Assembly: GCA_015847255.1 (NCBI GenBank)
Contig: JADLZK010007347.1
Coordinates: 248,001-312,000 of the forward strand
Source: Hyparrhenia diplandra
Lineage: Eukaryota > Streptophyta > Magnoliopsida > Poales > Poaceae
Direction of reading: 5' to 3'
Length of the DNA stretch: 64,000 nucleotides
In this document: positions 1 to 12,100 of the stretch, in pieces
Position numbering within the stretch: the first letter of the stretch is position 1
Layout: each line of letters begins with the position of its first letter
The notes under the pieces: generated by a model
Seen by the model: only the letters and a program-made list of their open reading frames with translations
The model's database searches: none
What the model was told of the DNA's origin: nothing
Made by a program: the position numbers and the translations under genes

Positions 1-539
1 GCACCGTGGCTAGCCGCTGCGAGGGGGATAAACGATGAGCAGCTAGGTTGTACTGCCTGGCTTCAGGTGGAGAGCAGGATGAAGTAGACGAAGCTGCCAG
101 TGTGGGCAGTGTTGGGGGCGGATGTCTACTATCTTGACAAAAGTACCCAGAAGCACAAATCTGCAATTCCATGAAAAGCATTTTAAGTATATGATTGATT
201 GAAAAGGTTAGAGCACATTGATCAAAGAAGTGAAGTTGAAAACAAAAATTGATAGAATTCATTTTATTTTATTTTCTTCCAGTCCAAAAATCATAACTGA
301 TACATTTCTCAGCAAAGTGGTAGCAATTAGCAACAGCCAACTGACATTGTTTGTCAAGTAGGTTTGTGCATCTGCAGAACAAAACTGAATCCGCATTCCG
401 CATACATGAAAGGCAATTAGGTATGTGTGCTGTGTAAGCTCAAAATATTTACCAGGTGAATAAGCCTAATTAAACGCAGAAGTGAAATTTATTGTTGAAG
501 CACACAATTTTTGGGTTGTATTGTGAACCTTGAAAGGCA
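1..539. other. Left edge, no supported gene
   Basis: AT-rich sequence with no long reading frame. On the minus strand a short open stretch (about 63-128) ends in residues GSFVYFILLST and a stop, with a possible AG acceptor just upstream. It could be the last exon of a minus-strand gene, but I do not recognise it and see no other exons. Confidence 0.2.
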
Positions 540-710
540 GCTCGGGCGGGACTGAGAGCAGATAGGGCAGCGCGGGTCGGGGGCTGGATCAGGCACCGCG
601 CGTACGGGACCGCGCTCGAGCACCCCGTGCCGAGGAACACCAGGGACGACAAAACGGGAGGGGCCGCGTCGTCGCCGGCGGTGTGGCCGTTGGGGACGGC
701 GGCGGTCGTC
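540..710 (-). pseudogene. Decayed exon 1 of a metallo-beta-lactamase-like hydrolase
   Basis: Minus-strand translation gives SSLVFLGTGCSSAVPYARCL, then, in another frame, CPICSQS, then PPEL in the third frame. This order matches my memory of the first exon of the plant metallo-beta-lactamase fold hydrolases related to yeast C777.06c (glycine-rich LGTGCSSAVP start, CLIQP, then CPVCSQS and PPEL). Two single-base shifts break the frame. No in-frame start codon sits at the expected place, and similarity stops where the metal-binding HxHxDH exon should follow. The surrounding 540-1140 block is far more GC-rich than its flanks, as expected for a captured or retained gene fragment. Family identity is by eye only. 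Confidence 0.45.
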
Positions 711-1459
711 CGAGGTGGCGACTGAAACTGAAAGAAGAAGACGGGGATGAGGGAGGCCGGAGATCCGGGCTGGAGGAACAACGGAAGGAACGGGGACGTT
801 CGTCGGATGTACCTTTCCCGGCGTGCGGCTTCGATGGCGGCGGGTTCCGGAAGGCGAGGCACGGCGACTGCGGCGCTTGGGACCGCCGCCGCGCACGGGG
901 ATGTTTGGATTGGACCGTTTGTGTGCGCCGCTGTTTGCGTCGGCCGTCGGGCGTCGGGTGCTTCAGCCGTTCGGCTGGTGAACCGGCTGGGCCTGGCCTG
1001 CCGAACGGCTGGGCTGATCAGCCCATCCAAAACCAGCCCAGCCCAGCCGGTTTCAGCCCAGCCAGGCCTGCCGAACAAGCTGAGCAGCATCTCGTCAATT
1101 GGTCTGGGCCTTGGGCCTTGCGTGCGTATGGACCAGGCTGCTCTGCTGTGTATACATTTGTGTATTCTGTTTCTCAAACAAAACAAAAAAAAAAAAACGT
1201 AGGAGTACTTGTGTATACCCTTCTAGAGAGATCTACAATTTTTGTTTTCATATTATAAAACTATAGCTAAACAAATAATATCACTCTACATGCATGAAAA
1301 AATCACATAAATAAAGGTTATAATGTGTCACAGGATTTCCTTTCCAACTTCCATGGAGATATATATAGATGATGCGACTTTAGCTTATGATCGAGCCATG
1401 GCATCCTCAATGGCGTTCGGGCTCTCTGTAATGGACCGATCGATGCGATGATGAGACGA
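711..1459. other. GC-rich flank, then AT-rich spacer
   Basis: The block 711-1140 continues the GC-rich segment of the hydrolase relic, probably its former 5' UTR and promoter side, with repeated GCCCAGCC and GGCTGGGC words near 960-1080. A run of A's lies at about 1185-1198. The rest is AT-rich and holds the 3' flank of the inhibitor gene. No convincing coding sequence. Confidence 0.4.
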
Positions 1460-2023
1460 TCACGCGATGCCGCTGGCGAGTCGGAGCGCGACCAACGCCA
1501 TACGTCCATACTCCCTATCGTGCGCGGCGACGGGGACGTGCTCCTCTCCCTTCCATACGTCCTCGCAGCTCTCAGCGGCGCCGAGCGCGGCGGCCAGCTG
1601 CTGGGACGCCTTCCCATAGACGCGCGCGTGGAGGTTGTCGAGCGCGTCACGCAGGACGTCGGCGGCGGCATTGTAGAGGTCGAGGCAGTGGTGCAGGCGC
1701 GCGCGCGCGTGTGGGGACTCCTCCACCTCGCCCAGGTCCTCGATCTTGGCCTCCGTCGCCGCCGCGTGCTCCACGGCGATCCGTGTCGCCAGCGCGGCCA
1801 GGTGGTGCAGGTCCTCGGCGTCGCGGCTCCGTGCGTCCGACGCCAGCGACGACACGCAGTGGTCGTAGCTCACGCCTCCGCTGCCGCTGCTCGCCGCCAT
1901 CCGGCACGCCTCCTCGATGGTCGACACCACCACCTGCGCGCCGCACGGCGCCGCGAGCAGCAGGGCCGCCGCGGCGGCCAGGTAGCAGAGCGCCGTCGTC
2001 GTGACGGTGACACTGACACCCAT
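1460..2023 (-). CDS. Pectin methylesterase inhibitor / invertase inhibitor-like protein
   Basis: Single-exon gene of 187 residues from the ATG at 2023. An in-frame ATG at 2050 adds nine residues, but the downstream start leads straight into the hydrophobic signal peptide (about residues 1-30, ending CGAQ). The mature part is the all-helical PMEI domain. It has a first cysteine pair in the N-terminal hairpin (IEEAC and YDHC) and a second pair in the bundle (LHHC and ESCEDV), which is the four-cysteine pattern of the family. Proteins of this type are secreted to the cell wall and bind pectin methylesterase or acid invertase one-to-one. Sequence alone does not tell which enzyme. A TATA-like GATAAAG on the minus strand lies about 135 bases upstream (2156-2162). 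The frame is intact. Confidence 0.85.
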   Translation of the reverse strand: MGVSVTVTTTALCYLAAAAALLLAAPCGAQVVVSTIEEACRMAASSGSGGVSYDHCVSSLASDARSRDAEDLHHLAALATRIAVEHAAATEAKIEDLGEVEESPHARARLHHCLDLYNAAADVLRDALDNLHARVYGKASQQLAAALGAAESCEDVWKGEEHVPVAAHDREYGRMALVALRLASGIA

Positions 2024-2599
2024 GGGCGTGCTGCGGCGGCGTTCTTGCATCGCGTTGCGATTGCGAATGGATTTGTCCTGGATCCGATCGTGCTCGATCG
2101 ATTCACACTGCTATGATCTTGCTGGTGTGCAATGGCAAGTGCGCGGGCGCGCGCTCTTTATCGATCGCCAAGATGGCCGGATGTGTGCTAGGAGCTGGGA
2201 GGCGAGGAATTGTTGTCGGAGCGGGCGAGACAAGTGTGTGATGCAGAGAGCTTTACTGACCAATTGAGAGGCTTCACCATTCGTGAGCTGAGCTTGTACC
2301 GGTAGTCCTCTGCTATTCTATTCTTGAGCGAGAGCATGGTGGCCCAACCGTAGCAGCAGTGGATTGTGCAGCTCTGAAATAGTAAAGCCTGAACTAATTT
2401 GGCAACCTCTTTTATCAACACTTAAGAATTTTATTTACATCACAAAGAGATATATGGATGGATAACCTAGTAGGATACAAGCAGATGTAAGCGCTTAATT
2501 AGAGATCATATGCACTCTGTCACACTCACACTGAATTCCTCTAGTTATAATCTCTGGCACACTGCGATTGACTAATGAGCAACAAATTGAAGAAACAAT
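2024..2599. other. Intergenic: inhibitor promoter and WAT1 3' flank
   Basis: The part near 2024-2200 is the likely promoter and 5' UTR of the inhibitor gene, and 2430-2599 is the 3' flank of the first WAT1-like gene. Short frames here have no recognisable content. Confidence 0.4.
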
Positions 2600-4792
2600 T
2601 CACACTTTCTCTTGCTGTTCTAACTCGGTCTGAAGTGACTTCTCAGAAGCAGCAGCGGCAGCAGCTTCCTGTTTCTTGCCCCACAGCACAAGGTAGAGTC
2701 CGAGAATAACCAGCACTGATCCTAGCAAGCTGTAACATGAAAACAGAGCAACAGTTAGGTAGGGTGAATGTTCAGCGAGGAATGAAGTTTGGGAGCAGAT
2801 CGATGAGATGAGCAGCATTGTATTGTGATTGTGACCCTCACCTTCCAAGGTAGAGAGGTTCATGGAGGATGGAGAGATCGATGCCGACGACGAAGATCTG
2901 AGCGAGCGGGCTGAAGGCGGCAGTGAAGACAGGGCCTCTCTTCTCCACGCAATATGTGAGCAGAAGGTACCCAAGGCCAGATGCCACAATACCCTGCATC
3001 ACAAACATGCATTCTTCTGCATCAACAATGCTGCCACAACAGTGACAATGTGTCTGTTGCAGTCTGCAAGACAAGAAATCATCTTACACAGAAGACCACC
3101 GTGGCGATCTCTACGGTTCCCCTGAGAGTCCACATGGCAAGGCTCCTCCTCTGGATCGTCAGGGCCAGTGCTCCGGACTGGACGAAGCTGAAGAGCGACA
3201 TGAACGCCGTCACCGAGTATGTGGCCGGGTACTTCCGGGTGATCTTCCGCTGCAGGAGCAGCCACAGCGCGAAGCCGACGACGTTGGCAAGCATGGAGAC
3301 GGAGCCCAGCACCCACCGGACCGTGCCGTGCTCGCCGGCTTGCCTGTCGGAGGAGGATGGAGCCATGCCCATGGATGACAGTGTGGTGGTGTGGGTCAAC
3401 ACTGAACCCTTGTAGAAGGTGAGCATCATTGCGCCGCCGAGGGAGATGAGTGTTCCTGAGATCTTGGCGCTCCCTGACCTGCTTCTCACCTCCAGTGCTT
3501 CAAATCTTAAAGATAAAAGTTGACTATTGTGAGCCAGCCTTTATTTCATGAAGTGGGACTATATATTCTACAGAAAGCGCTTATGTATGTAGCAGTTAAC
3601 ATAAGACACAAGATGATCCTACATGATCAAGTGGTGAGTTGAGCTAATATATGTGCTCTGCTGGGGACCCGGCCTTAGTTGTAGGCTTGTAGCATGTGCT
3701 ATTTGGTGGTCATTTTAAAATCAGCTAACTTTCTCTGTGCCAACAAAGTTGAAGTTTCTTTTTTTTTTTTTCGAAACTGGGCACTCGTCCATGCTGCATT
3801 AAGGGAAGTGGGAAAGTTTTTACAACCTTGAATGCCCCCCTAACGAGTTGCCCGGGGCGCACAAGGCCAAAACATACTTACAAAGTTGAAGTTTCAGCAT
3901 GTGTTTTGGTTAGTGTGGGGCCCATTTTAAAATCAGCTAACTTTCTCTGTGGGAACACAGTTCAAGTTTCCTTTTTAGGTGCTTTATTTAGAATGTACTA
4001 CTAAATTGATCTGAATGTAAGGTGCCATAGCAGTGATTGCACTATATCAATTTCTTCTTCTTTCCTTATCAGTAGCAGTGATAGCACACTACTACTTTTG
4101 TAAAACTTTTTATGCCATCCAGTTTTATAAGAGTCTTGCTATATTGCAAAATTTACGGTAGAAATTTTGAGAAAAGAAGAAGAAAAAGGGAAAACCTTTC
4201 AAGCTACTGGAAGAAGGAGATGGGCTTTTACCTGAAGGCAAGTGATATCAGAAAAGTAACCGCTGGAAGCATATTTCCGAAAGTTGCAGCAAATGTTGCT
4301 GTCGTGTAATCCAATCCGACAAACAGTGTGTACTGAAGCAGCAACCGGCCTGCAGCAGGCAACAAGTGAACCATTTACATATATTAGTAGTCGACTAGGA
4401 ACAATCAAGAACAACGAACTGAATCATTAATTAATAGATAGATGTGTGTACGTATTTACCCAAGAAACCCACTGATGAACATGTACACAAAGATTTCGGC
4501 AGTGAATTTTGGTCTCATCTTCCTGAAGAAAAAAAAAATGCATGAACGACCATCTATTACTGTTCATATTTTCCCTTAATTTGTATGCTTGACGCCACAC
4601 AGCAGCACAGCATCACCTACCTTCCTTGAAGTAGGCAATGGGGCCAAGGAACAGGGTGGCCAGCATCTGCCGGAAAGTGATGAGGACCAGCCTATTCATG
4701 CCCTGGCTCAGTGCCTGCTTCACCAGAGCCGTCATGACGGCGATCACAACGTTGGTGGCCACCATTGCCGCCGTCGGCGCCCACTGTTCCAT
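2600..4792 (-). CDS. WAT1-related (MtN21/EamA) transporter 1, one-base frame break in exon 3
   Basis: Six exons on the minus strand: 4617-4792, 4460-4522, 4232-4349, 3088-3505, 2842-2993 and 2600-2729, all with GT-AG borders. The product would be about 351 residues with the two EamA halves of ten-helix drug/metabolite transporters, the family of vacuolar auxin exporter WAT1 and nodulin MtN21. Landmarks are VLITFRQMLATLFLGPIAYF in exon 1, LDYTTATFAATF in exon 3, the LLLQRKITRKYPATYS stretch in exon 4, and YCVEKRGPVFTAAFSPL with LHEPLYLG in exon 5. The Gln/Glu-rich tail is cytosolic. Exon phases match the neighbouring copy exactly, except that exon 3 is 118 bases where the neighbour has 117. 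The extra base, just after the acceptor, throws the frame, and no alternative acceptor repairs it. Either the gene is broken or the base is an assembly error. Intron 3 carries a small retroelement. Confidence 0.85.
3711..3952. repeat. Short direct duplication in WAT1-1 intron 3
   Basis: A 29-base segment at 3711-3739 is repeated at 3924-3952, and weaker similarity continues on both sides (GCATGTG before, AAGTTGAAGTTT or TTCAAGTTTCC after). The left copy was later interrupted by the retroelement at 3759-3879. The duplication therefore predates that insertion. Confidence 0.7.
3759..3879 (-). mobile_element. Small retroelement (SINE or truncated LINE) with target duplication
   Basis: The element begins on the plus strand with a T run (minus-strand poly-A tail) and is flanked by a perfect 16-base direct repeat, ACAAAGTTGAAGTTTC, at 3743-3758 and 3880-3895. 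Poly-A plus a long target duplication is the signature of target-primed reverse transcription. Only about 120 bases remain and no coding content is visible. It lies in an intron of the first WAT1-like gene in antisense orientation relative to the window, which is the sense direction of the gene. Confidence 0.75.
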
Positions 4793-4944
4793 GCATCCGG
4801 CACTCCACATCTCAATCCAAGCAGCAGCAACTAACCAGCTGCAGATAGATCCCTAGCTGGCTGTTCTCGACCCTGAGCTAGCTTTGATCTGACGATGGCT
4901 CTGGCTTTGTGTGATGAGCAGCCTGTGGTCTGGTTATGTCATGG

Positions 4945-4951
4945 CTTTATA
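4945..4951 (-). promoter_or_regulatory. TATA box of WAT1-1
   Basis: Minus-strand TATAAAG about 153 bases upstream of the ATG at 4792, in an otherwise ordinary upstream region. Position and sequence fit a core promoter. No transcript evidence. Confidence 0.45.
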
Positions 4952-6171
4952 GTGGTGCTACCTGCATGCTGAGGTACGGTGCTGATGATGTTTGCAATGG
5001 CATCTGAAAGGATGTGTTCCCTATCGACCTCGTTTCGTTTTCCTAACACGTGATCATGCTCTAGCTTGAGGTTGTGACTAGCAGGGTACGGTGTTGCATT
5101 GGGTATAGGACAAAGCACTTAGCAACCATTGGCTTACATTATTTGCTTTGCTGACCTGGGAATATTATATCTGCAACCTGCAGCCAAGTGAACGGAATAC
5201 CCTGCAGCTCTCTTTAGGTAGTGCAGTGCAGTGGATCGAACATTTAAAAGCTCCTCATCTTTTTTTTATCAGTTTCGGCAAGCAGCAGGTTGGTTGGTTG
5301 TGACCTGACCCGTGATGCATTAGATTATTAGATGTCCTGCTCCTTCATGCGTCAATCGCTTCTACTGTAGGGGCATTGGATTCTAGCTGTTTGAACGCTA
5401 CTCCATTTAGCTAGCTAGGGCCTATTTAAGAACATGCATCATGTAGGCTAAGAGATAAAAAAAACATGCATCTTTTTCCAAGAGAAAGGTCTAAAAATCC
5501 AATGCCCACTGTCTCTGCTTTCATTAGCACACGTTGCTTTAGGTCCACATCAAATCTGGAGCATCGATTCTCGCTCGTCGCTCGCCGCCCTCATAGGAGA
5601 GTGGCGAATTAGTCTGGGGTACAAGACAAGCGCCATGTGTGCATCAAGAACATTTTCTCTCTTTTTATTCCTCCCACCCAATGCAACATTCCGTGTTCAA
5701 TGTGGCAGAAAAAGACATTCTGACGTGTCGAAATAGGAGGGACATCTGCTCCCGGCCCCTTCTCTAAGATCCTTGGACTGAATGAACTTTTGGACACAGA
5801 CTGCATGACATGGTAACTTTCCATGCATGGTTAGGCACACTAGAAAATTAGGTTAGGCTAAGCAAAACACATGCTAGATTACAGCTATACAAGTAGGTTT
5901 CTTTTAGAGAGGATACAACAGAGATATATATATACTGACTTGGCAACAAGGAAATCGCCGGCTCAAACTGCGCCGCAACTAGGTTGTGCTTAGGCAAACA
6001 CAATTGTGCGATTGGGGTCCAAAAGACTACTAAATCGCGGTAAGGAAATTAAAAACAAAAACTATATACACTAGCAGAAATATTAATTAGACGCATCGTT
6101 CTTAGTACAGTAGTAATCTAGGAGTAATAGGAAATCATGCAAGCGGGAAATTATTATATTAAGTATATATG
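4952..6171. other. Intergenic spacer between the two WAT1 genes
   Basis: AT-rich spacer holding the upstream region of WAT1-1 and the 3' flank of WAT1-2. I see no coding frame, terminal inverted repeat or RNA gene. Confidence 0.4.
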
Positions 6172-9100
6172 TCAAAGTATCGATCGCAGTCCAAAGAACT
6201 GTATCTTTAATTTTGTGCCTCTCATCCTGGTTTGTTTTGAAAAAAATAAGAGTGGTCCGGTGGTCCTCATGAACTGACTTGCTTCTCCCTTGTCCTCCTC
6301 CTGCTGCTCCTCTTCCTTGGCAGCAGCAGTAGCAGCTGATGATGATGATGCTTGTGAGGCATCCCTCTTCTTTCCCCACAGCAGAATATAGAGGCCCAGA
6401 ATCAAGAGTATGGATCCCAGAACACTGCATGGATAACAACAAAATAAAAAAGTGACGCAATTTGGTCCATCCATTGCAATTCCACAGACCCAGCTACCTA
6501 GCTGCATGCCTTTGCCATCACTTCAACGTGATGTATATATGTATGTAGGTGTTTGCAGAACTAGCTATAGTATGGATACTCCAGATTTTTCTTCAGCTGA
6601 TGATGTAATATTATATTATGGTAATAAAGGAGCAGGTAGTGGCTTACCTTCCAAGATAGAGATTCTCATGGAGAAAGAAAAAATCGATCATGGCGACCAT
6701 GATCTGGATGACAGGGATGAAGGCTGACGTGAACACCGGCCCTCTCTTCTCCACGCACCACGTCATCAGCACGTAGCCCACTCCAGAACCCATCACTCCC
6801 TGAATGAAACATAAACATGCATCACATATATAATGTGCTTGAAATGTAAACTTATTTTGATTTGCTTTTAAGTTGTTTTTTTGACATAAATTTGTTTTTT
6901 TAAGTTGTGATCAAGGAACATGCATGAATGATCAAGGAACATGTTTGCTTTGATGATCTAGCTAGCTACAGTACTATTCTAGACTGGAAAAGAAGGATGG
7001 GACGATGGGATCAAATCTCGCTTGCAGTCTTTGTTGCGTGCATATATATGGGTGGACTGGGTCAAACTGAGAGACAGGCACCAACCAAAATGACTGGTGT
7101 GTGTGGTGAGGTGTTCAGCTTGATATATATAAGGCCCGTCTCGGCTAATATTCCTGAGGCCCATGTCGGACTCGATAGGCCGGATCAGGTGTCAATCGAT
7201 CAAAGAGTGGTGAGGCGTTCATGAGAACAGTACAATCATGGAGCTACACCTAGTGTTGTTGACGTCTGTTTGCAAGCATCCGTTTCCACGGGTATCGGCC
7301 ATTCGGCCCCCCTTATATAGCTAGAGGATGCAGGGATGGAACACGTGCGTGCATAGGGTCTGAGTGGGACTCCATGGGATTAGGTGCCAACGTGTCCTCG
7401 ACTATGAGGTGTTGTTTGGTTCAGCCCTCCAAGCTCGCGGCAATGTAATTAGAAACCAGCACTATATGTTACCATGCAATTGAAACAATGATTTGTTTGG
7501 TTGGCATCTATAACATCTTGTCAACAATGCACATCCGATTGGACCCGTTCAGCCTCGCTTAGGTGCCCGGCTATGCCTGCCTGCCCCCTGCCTCTGCCCT
7601 GAAATGCAATCGAATTTGCCTATGCGTGCGCTCAGCTTATTGTGTGGCTCAGGTTGCTCGATTTTACTGTGTTGCATGGTACTTGTTATACCTCCTCAGT
7701 CAACGGCATGCATGCCTCTTATTATTTGTAAATAAAATAAGGTTTGCATTCATGCAAATGTGGAGATGACACGAATCTTGACACCACCATCACTGTTTAG
7801 ATAGGCTGAGCGCACGCATCCCAGTACGGTATTTGCCCCTGCCCCTTGTGCCCTGGCCACCAGTATGTGCACCAGTATGTGCCTCCGCTCTCCATCCCTA
7901 TCTCCCTTGTGCCTCAGCACTAGCTTGTAGCACACCGGCTGCTCGCATGCCACACCTACCGCCTACCATAGCTCAGAACTGCCACCGTGTAGGTAAGAAA
8001 TTGAGAGAATGGGCAGCACGGAGAAGCTCGAAAGGTGGGTTACCATGTGATCCATTTTCACTTCATTGAAGCCCATTGTAAACCTAGCCTAGCTGCCAAC
8101 TCAAAATTGAGAATTACATGTCGTCTTCAACTTCCACACAACTTCAACCTCTTCTCGAGGTGCATCCATGGCAAGAATTCCTAGGAGGGGTTAATGGGGC
8201 TCCACGGGTTCAGCGGAAGTAGGGGGCAAGAGTCGCGCCCCATCGCTAGATTCACCCATGGACAGTGAAGAGTGAATAGATCCACCATGGCTGCCTCCAC
8301 TTCCGCAGAGGCCTCAAGCACCCTATCTCCCTCCACTGATATCCCCTTTGATATCGTGGCTCTCGGCGTTGCCACTCCCACCGTCATCATTGCCACCGCT
8401 GCGCAGCCTCCATGGAGGCCTCCAACCACCCAAGCTCCCCTCTACTGTATCCCCTCGCTATTGCAGCTCGGCGCCACAACACCCATTGTTGCCACCATCA
8501 AGAAGGGGTTCAAGAAGAAATTGTGCTTCCTATGAGCGGTGAATGCTACAACTACTCTTCTTGAGACCCTCCTCCAAAACTGCAAGGAGGCAATGTCAAC
8601 GGGGCTACTTCCATATGAGGGAGGGCTATGTGGGAGGCCGTCTTTTTCTTTTTTCTTTTTCTCTTTTTGGCCTTTTTTTGAAAGATTGCTCAAGTAAGCC
8701 TCTGATAGGATGCTTTCAAAAAATAGACCCTTAGCTCAGCGCCGCTCATGGTGGCGCGCTGAGCTATAACGCCTTGGAGCCAGGTTCAATGGTGCCAAAG
8801 TCGCTCATGTGTCTGACGACGTGGCGACGATGTGGCAGCAAGCCCGGCGCCGTCGTGGATGGCACCGAGCTTGACAACAAAGTATACTTCCTCCTTGATG
8901 TTTTTGCCGATTGTGTGGTAGCTTAACTAGATAGGACCCTGGTGCTGCTACTTTTTTTTTTTTTCCATTTTATTTTATATTGTACTCCCTCTGTTTTCTT
9001 AAATAAGTTCGTTCCGAGGGTCTTGACTGTTTTCACAAATCAATACGTTGAGCGCTGCATGCTGGCCAAAAGCTCCACGCAATAGTTTTTTTCATTTTTA

Positions 9101-12100
9101 ATCATGTCCAAAAAAAAAACGTACTACAATACATAGTATATATAATTAAAAATGACAAAAAAAACGCCCCAACCCCGGGTTCAAACCCAGGTAGCTTTGG
9201 TTTAGATGCATGCACTCTATCGAATCAAGCCACAACATGGTTGATCCAAGGATACAGAACAAAATATACTTGTTGTCAAGCTCGGTGCCATCCATGACGG
9301 CGGCAAGCCTGCTGTCACATCGCCGCCATGTCGCCAACAACTTGAGTGACCTTGGCGCCATTAAGCCCGGTGTCGAGACGTTATAGCTCGGCGCCATCAT
9401 GAACATCGCCGAAGCTAAGGGTCTATGTTTGAAAAATGGCCAAAAAACAAAAAAGAAGGTGTGGGAGGAAACTTCCAACTTAAGCCCCTTCCTAAGAATG
9501 GCAACGAGTGGGGTTCGAATCAGGTGAAGTCTCCATGCACCCAAAACCCAAAGTCGAAACACGAATCTGCCCCTGAACACCGATTCGAGTTGAAATTCAT
9601 CACCAAAATCAAACCTGGCGGATACCCGATACCCAAGGGATACCCAAAACCCGAATGGATACTCGAAACCCGCGGATATATATACACATATTCACATGTT
9701 TAAACAAGAGGCAACAAATAATAAATATTTTTATGTGTTAACTTTGAATAAATGTAATAATTTAAGTAAACAAGTTATTATTAGCATATTATAAACACAT
9801 GAGTTTTAGTTCTAATTGATTTATTTCGGATATGCATTGATATCCACGGGTGGAAAATGAAACCCGAAACCAAACCCCGATAGGTTTCGGGGCCTTGAAC
9901 CCAAAACCGTGGGTCGAAATCATCCTAAGACCCAAGCCTACCGGACTGAAACCCATGATGCCTCGTTGACGCCCAAGGTCTTGCCATCAAGGTCCTAAGA
10001 GCCCTCAAGACTTGCATGTGGCCCCATTCTTCGTGGATAATCCCTACCAACCCTACCCACCACCGCTCTACCCCATAGATTGCTTTGACTACGAAGTTCA
10101 GCGGTAGCAGGGGGGGGCATAGCCCCCCCCCTCCCCATTTGGGTCCGCCCTTGTCTTATATGGTACGTGGTTGCACATGAGGTAGATTGACAACCGTGCA
10201 TGTATGTATTGCCCAATCAGCGGGTGCTAAATAGAGTACTTAATTTCACCGTGAAGGACAGATGCTATATGCTCACCAAGTACTTGTTTGTGTTATAAAA
10301 CATGTTGTCAACAGCTAAAACCTTCCTCTCTCTGTATCTTATGATCAACATAATAGAAAATAGTAGAACAATTAGACAAAAGATATAGGGAGGCTATTCT
10401 TTATACCTATGAATATTAGTGATTACAACATATGCTCTACTTTAGGCTTGACAAGTGCATTAGTCAAACTATTGTATGACTTAGTGTGTGATACTATTCA
10501 TGCTTCAAGCTTCAAGGAATATTTTTTCTTGCATCATTTTCCTTCTATGGAAATAATATTTGACATTCAAAATATAGGCTTTCTCTCCCCTTAATGCCAA
10601 TATTAGATCATTACTTCAAAAGATATCCCCTATCATGGGCTTAAAACAATTCAAATTCATATATCTCCAACTACAAGTGGAGACCCATTTATGTATGCTT
10701 TTTTTCGCGATCGGGTCATTCACCGGTATTTACCCATTTATGTATGCTATGATTAAACATGTGTACAACTGTGTACTATGATCAAACGTGTGGTATTCTA
10801 AATTGTATGGGTATGCGCCATGAGTTTAGGTCACCAATAGTCACGCTCCACCATGGACGCCTCCGCCTCTGTGGATCGAGGCCTCCGCCGCCCTATCTCC
10901 CTTCACCGCCATCCCCCTCGGTGTCGCAGCTCTCGGCGTTGCCACTCCCCATCGCCATCGCTGCCACCCTAACTCCCTCCACCACTATCCCCTCAGTGTC
11001 ACGACTCGTGCCACCGCTCCCATCATTGTCAACTCGGCAACTGCTCCCGTTGTCATCGCTGACAAGGTCCAAGAAGCAATCGCGCTTCCAATGGGTGGCG
11101 AATGCTACAACTACTCTTCTCAAGATCGCGCTTCCATGTGTGTGGGGGCTATACTTCCATCAAAAGGACAGCTATGTGAGCGGAAACTTCCAAATTATTA
11201 AGCCCTTTCCTGCCTTGATGTGTCCGTCTTCGGTTTTGGAACTAACTTATTAAGCTACTTCCATTAAAAGGACGGCTAAGTGTGCGGCTTTGGTTTTGGA
11301 ACTAACCTAAGCTTGTGGGCTCTCTTCCCATCTTAGGCCTCTGCACGGGCTCAAGGGAATCACCATGACGACCGATGCCTATCAAGTCAGTTACGAATCA
11401 ATCATAGGCAACTACAAAGACGACAAGGGCAATGGAATCGGGGACAATTATCATTTTAAAGACCAACGCCTATGATTTACACCATCTGAAGTAGTTTTTT
11501 TATAAGAAACAAAACTTACTATTATTAAAATATGGATTGCTCAATGGTACAACTAATTATTTCATGAAACAGATTATTGTCTAATAAAATCTAAACAAAT
11601 GTATTTAAGTAATTCCTAAAAGGATTGCCATGTGAAAAAAACTAGAGAGATTTCCTTTCATAATTATTGGCGGACAGACCAATCCTAACACATCGACAAA
11701 AAGTTAAGGAGGTTGATATGATGCGTCAAAAAAGCTACAAAGGTCGATATTAAGTCATAGAAAAACATGGATAGTATGAAAAAAGCTACATATTTATGAT
11801 ATATTTATATCTAAATAATTATGCGCTTTGCAAAGGAAGGAAACATATACCAAGGTGTATTTAAATTTGATACAGTTTAAAAGTACAGTGTTAACTATTA
11901 TCAGCATTAACTTATATTATCGATGTGATGGCTATCATAAAACAAATTATAAAAAAGCATAAAACATAAGTAGATATGCATTTGCGTAAACGTTTTACAT
12001 TAATGTTTAGTAGTTTCTTTGCCCCGTTGTGACACATGAGCATATCTGCTAGTTTTTTTGAAAAAGGCTATATCTGTTGTAAATAACGTGCCGAGGATGG

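Noticed and set aside
683..1258. Plus-strand frame of 191 codons
   Set aside because: Antisense to the hydrolase relic, in a GC-rich block; composition is Arg/Gly-rich with no motif.
9165..9240. Possible tRNA gene on the minus strand (GGGTTTGAACCCGG box B-like)
   Set aside because: No acceptor-stem pairing or anticodon arm could be drawn; more likely a worn SINE head next to the inverted repeat.
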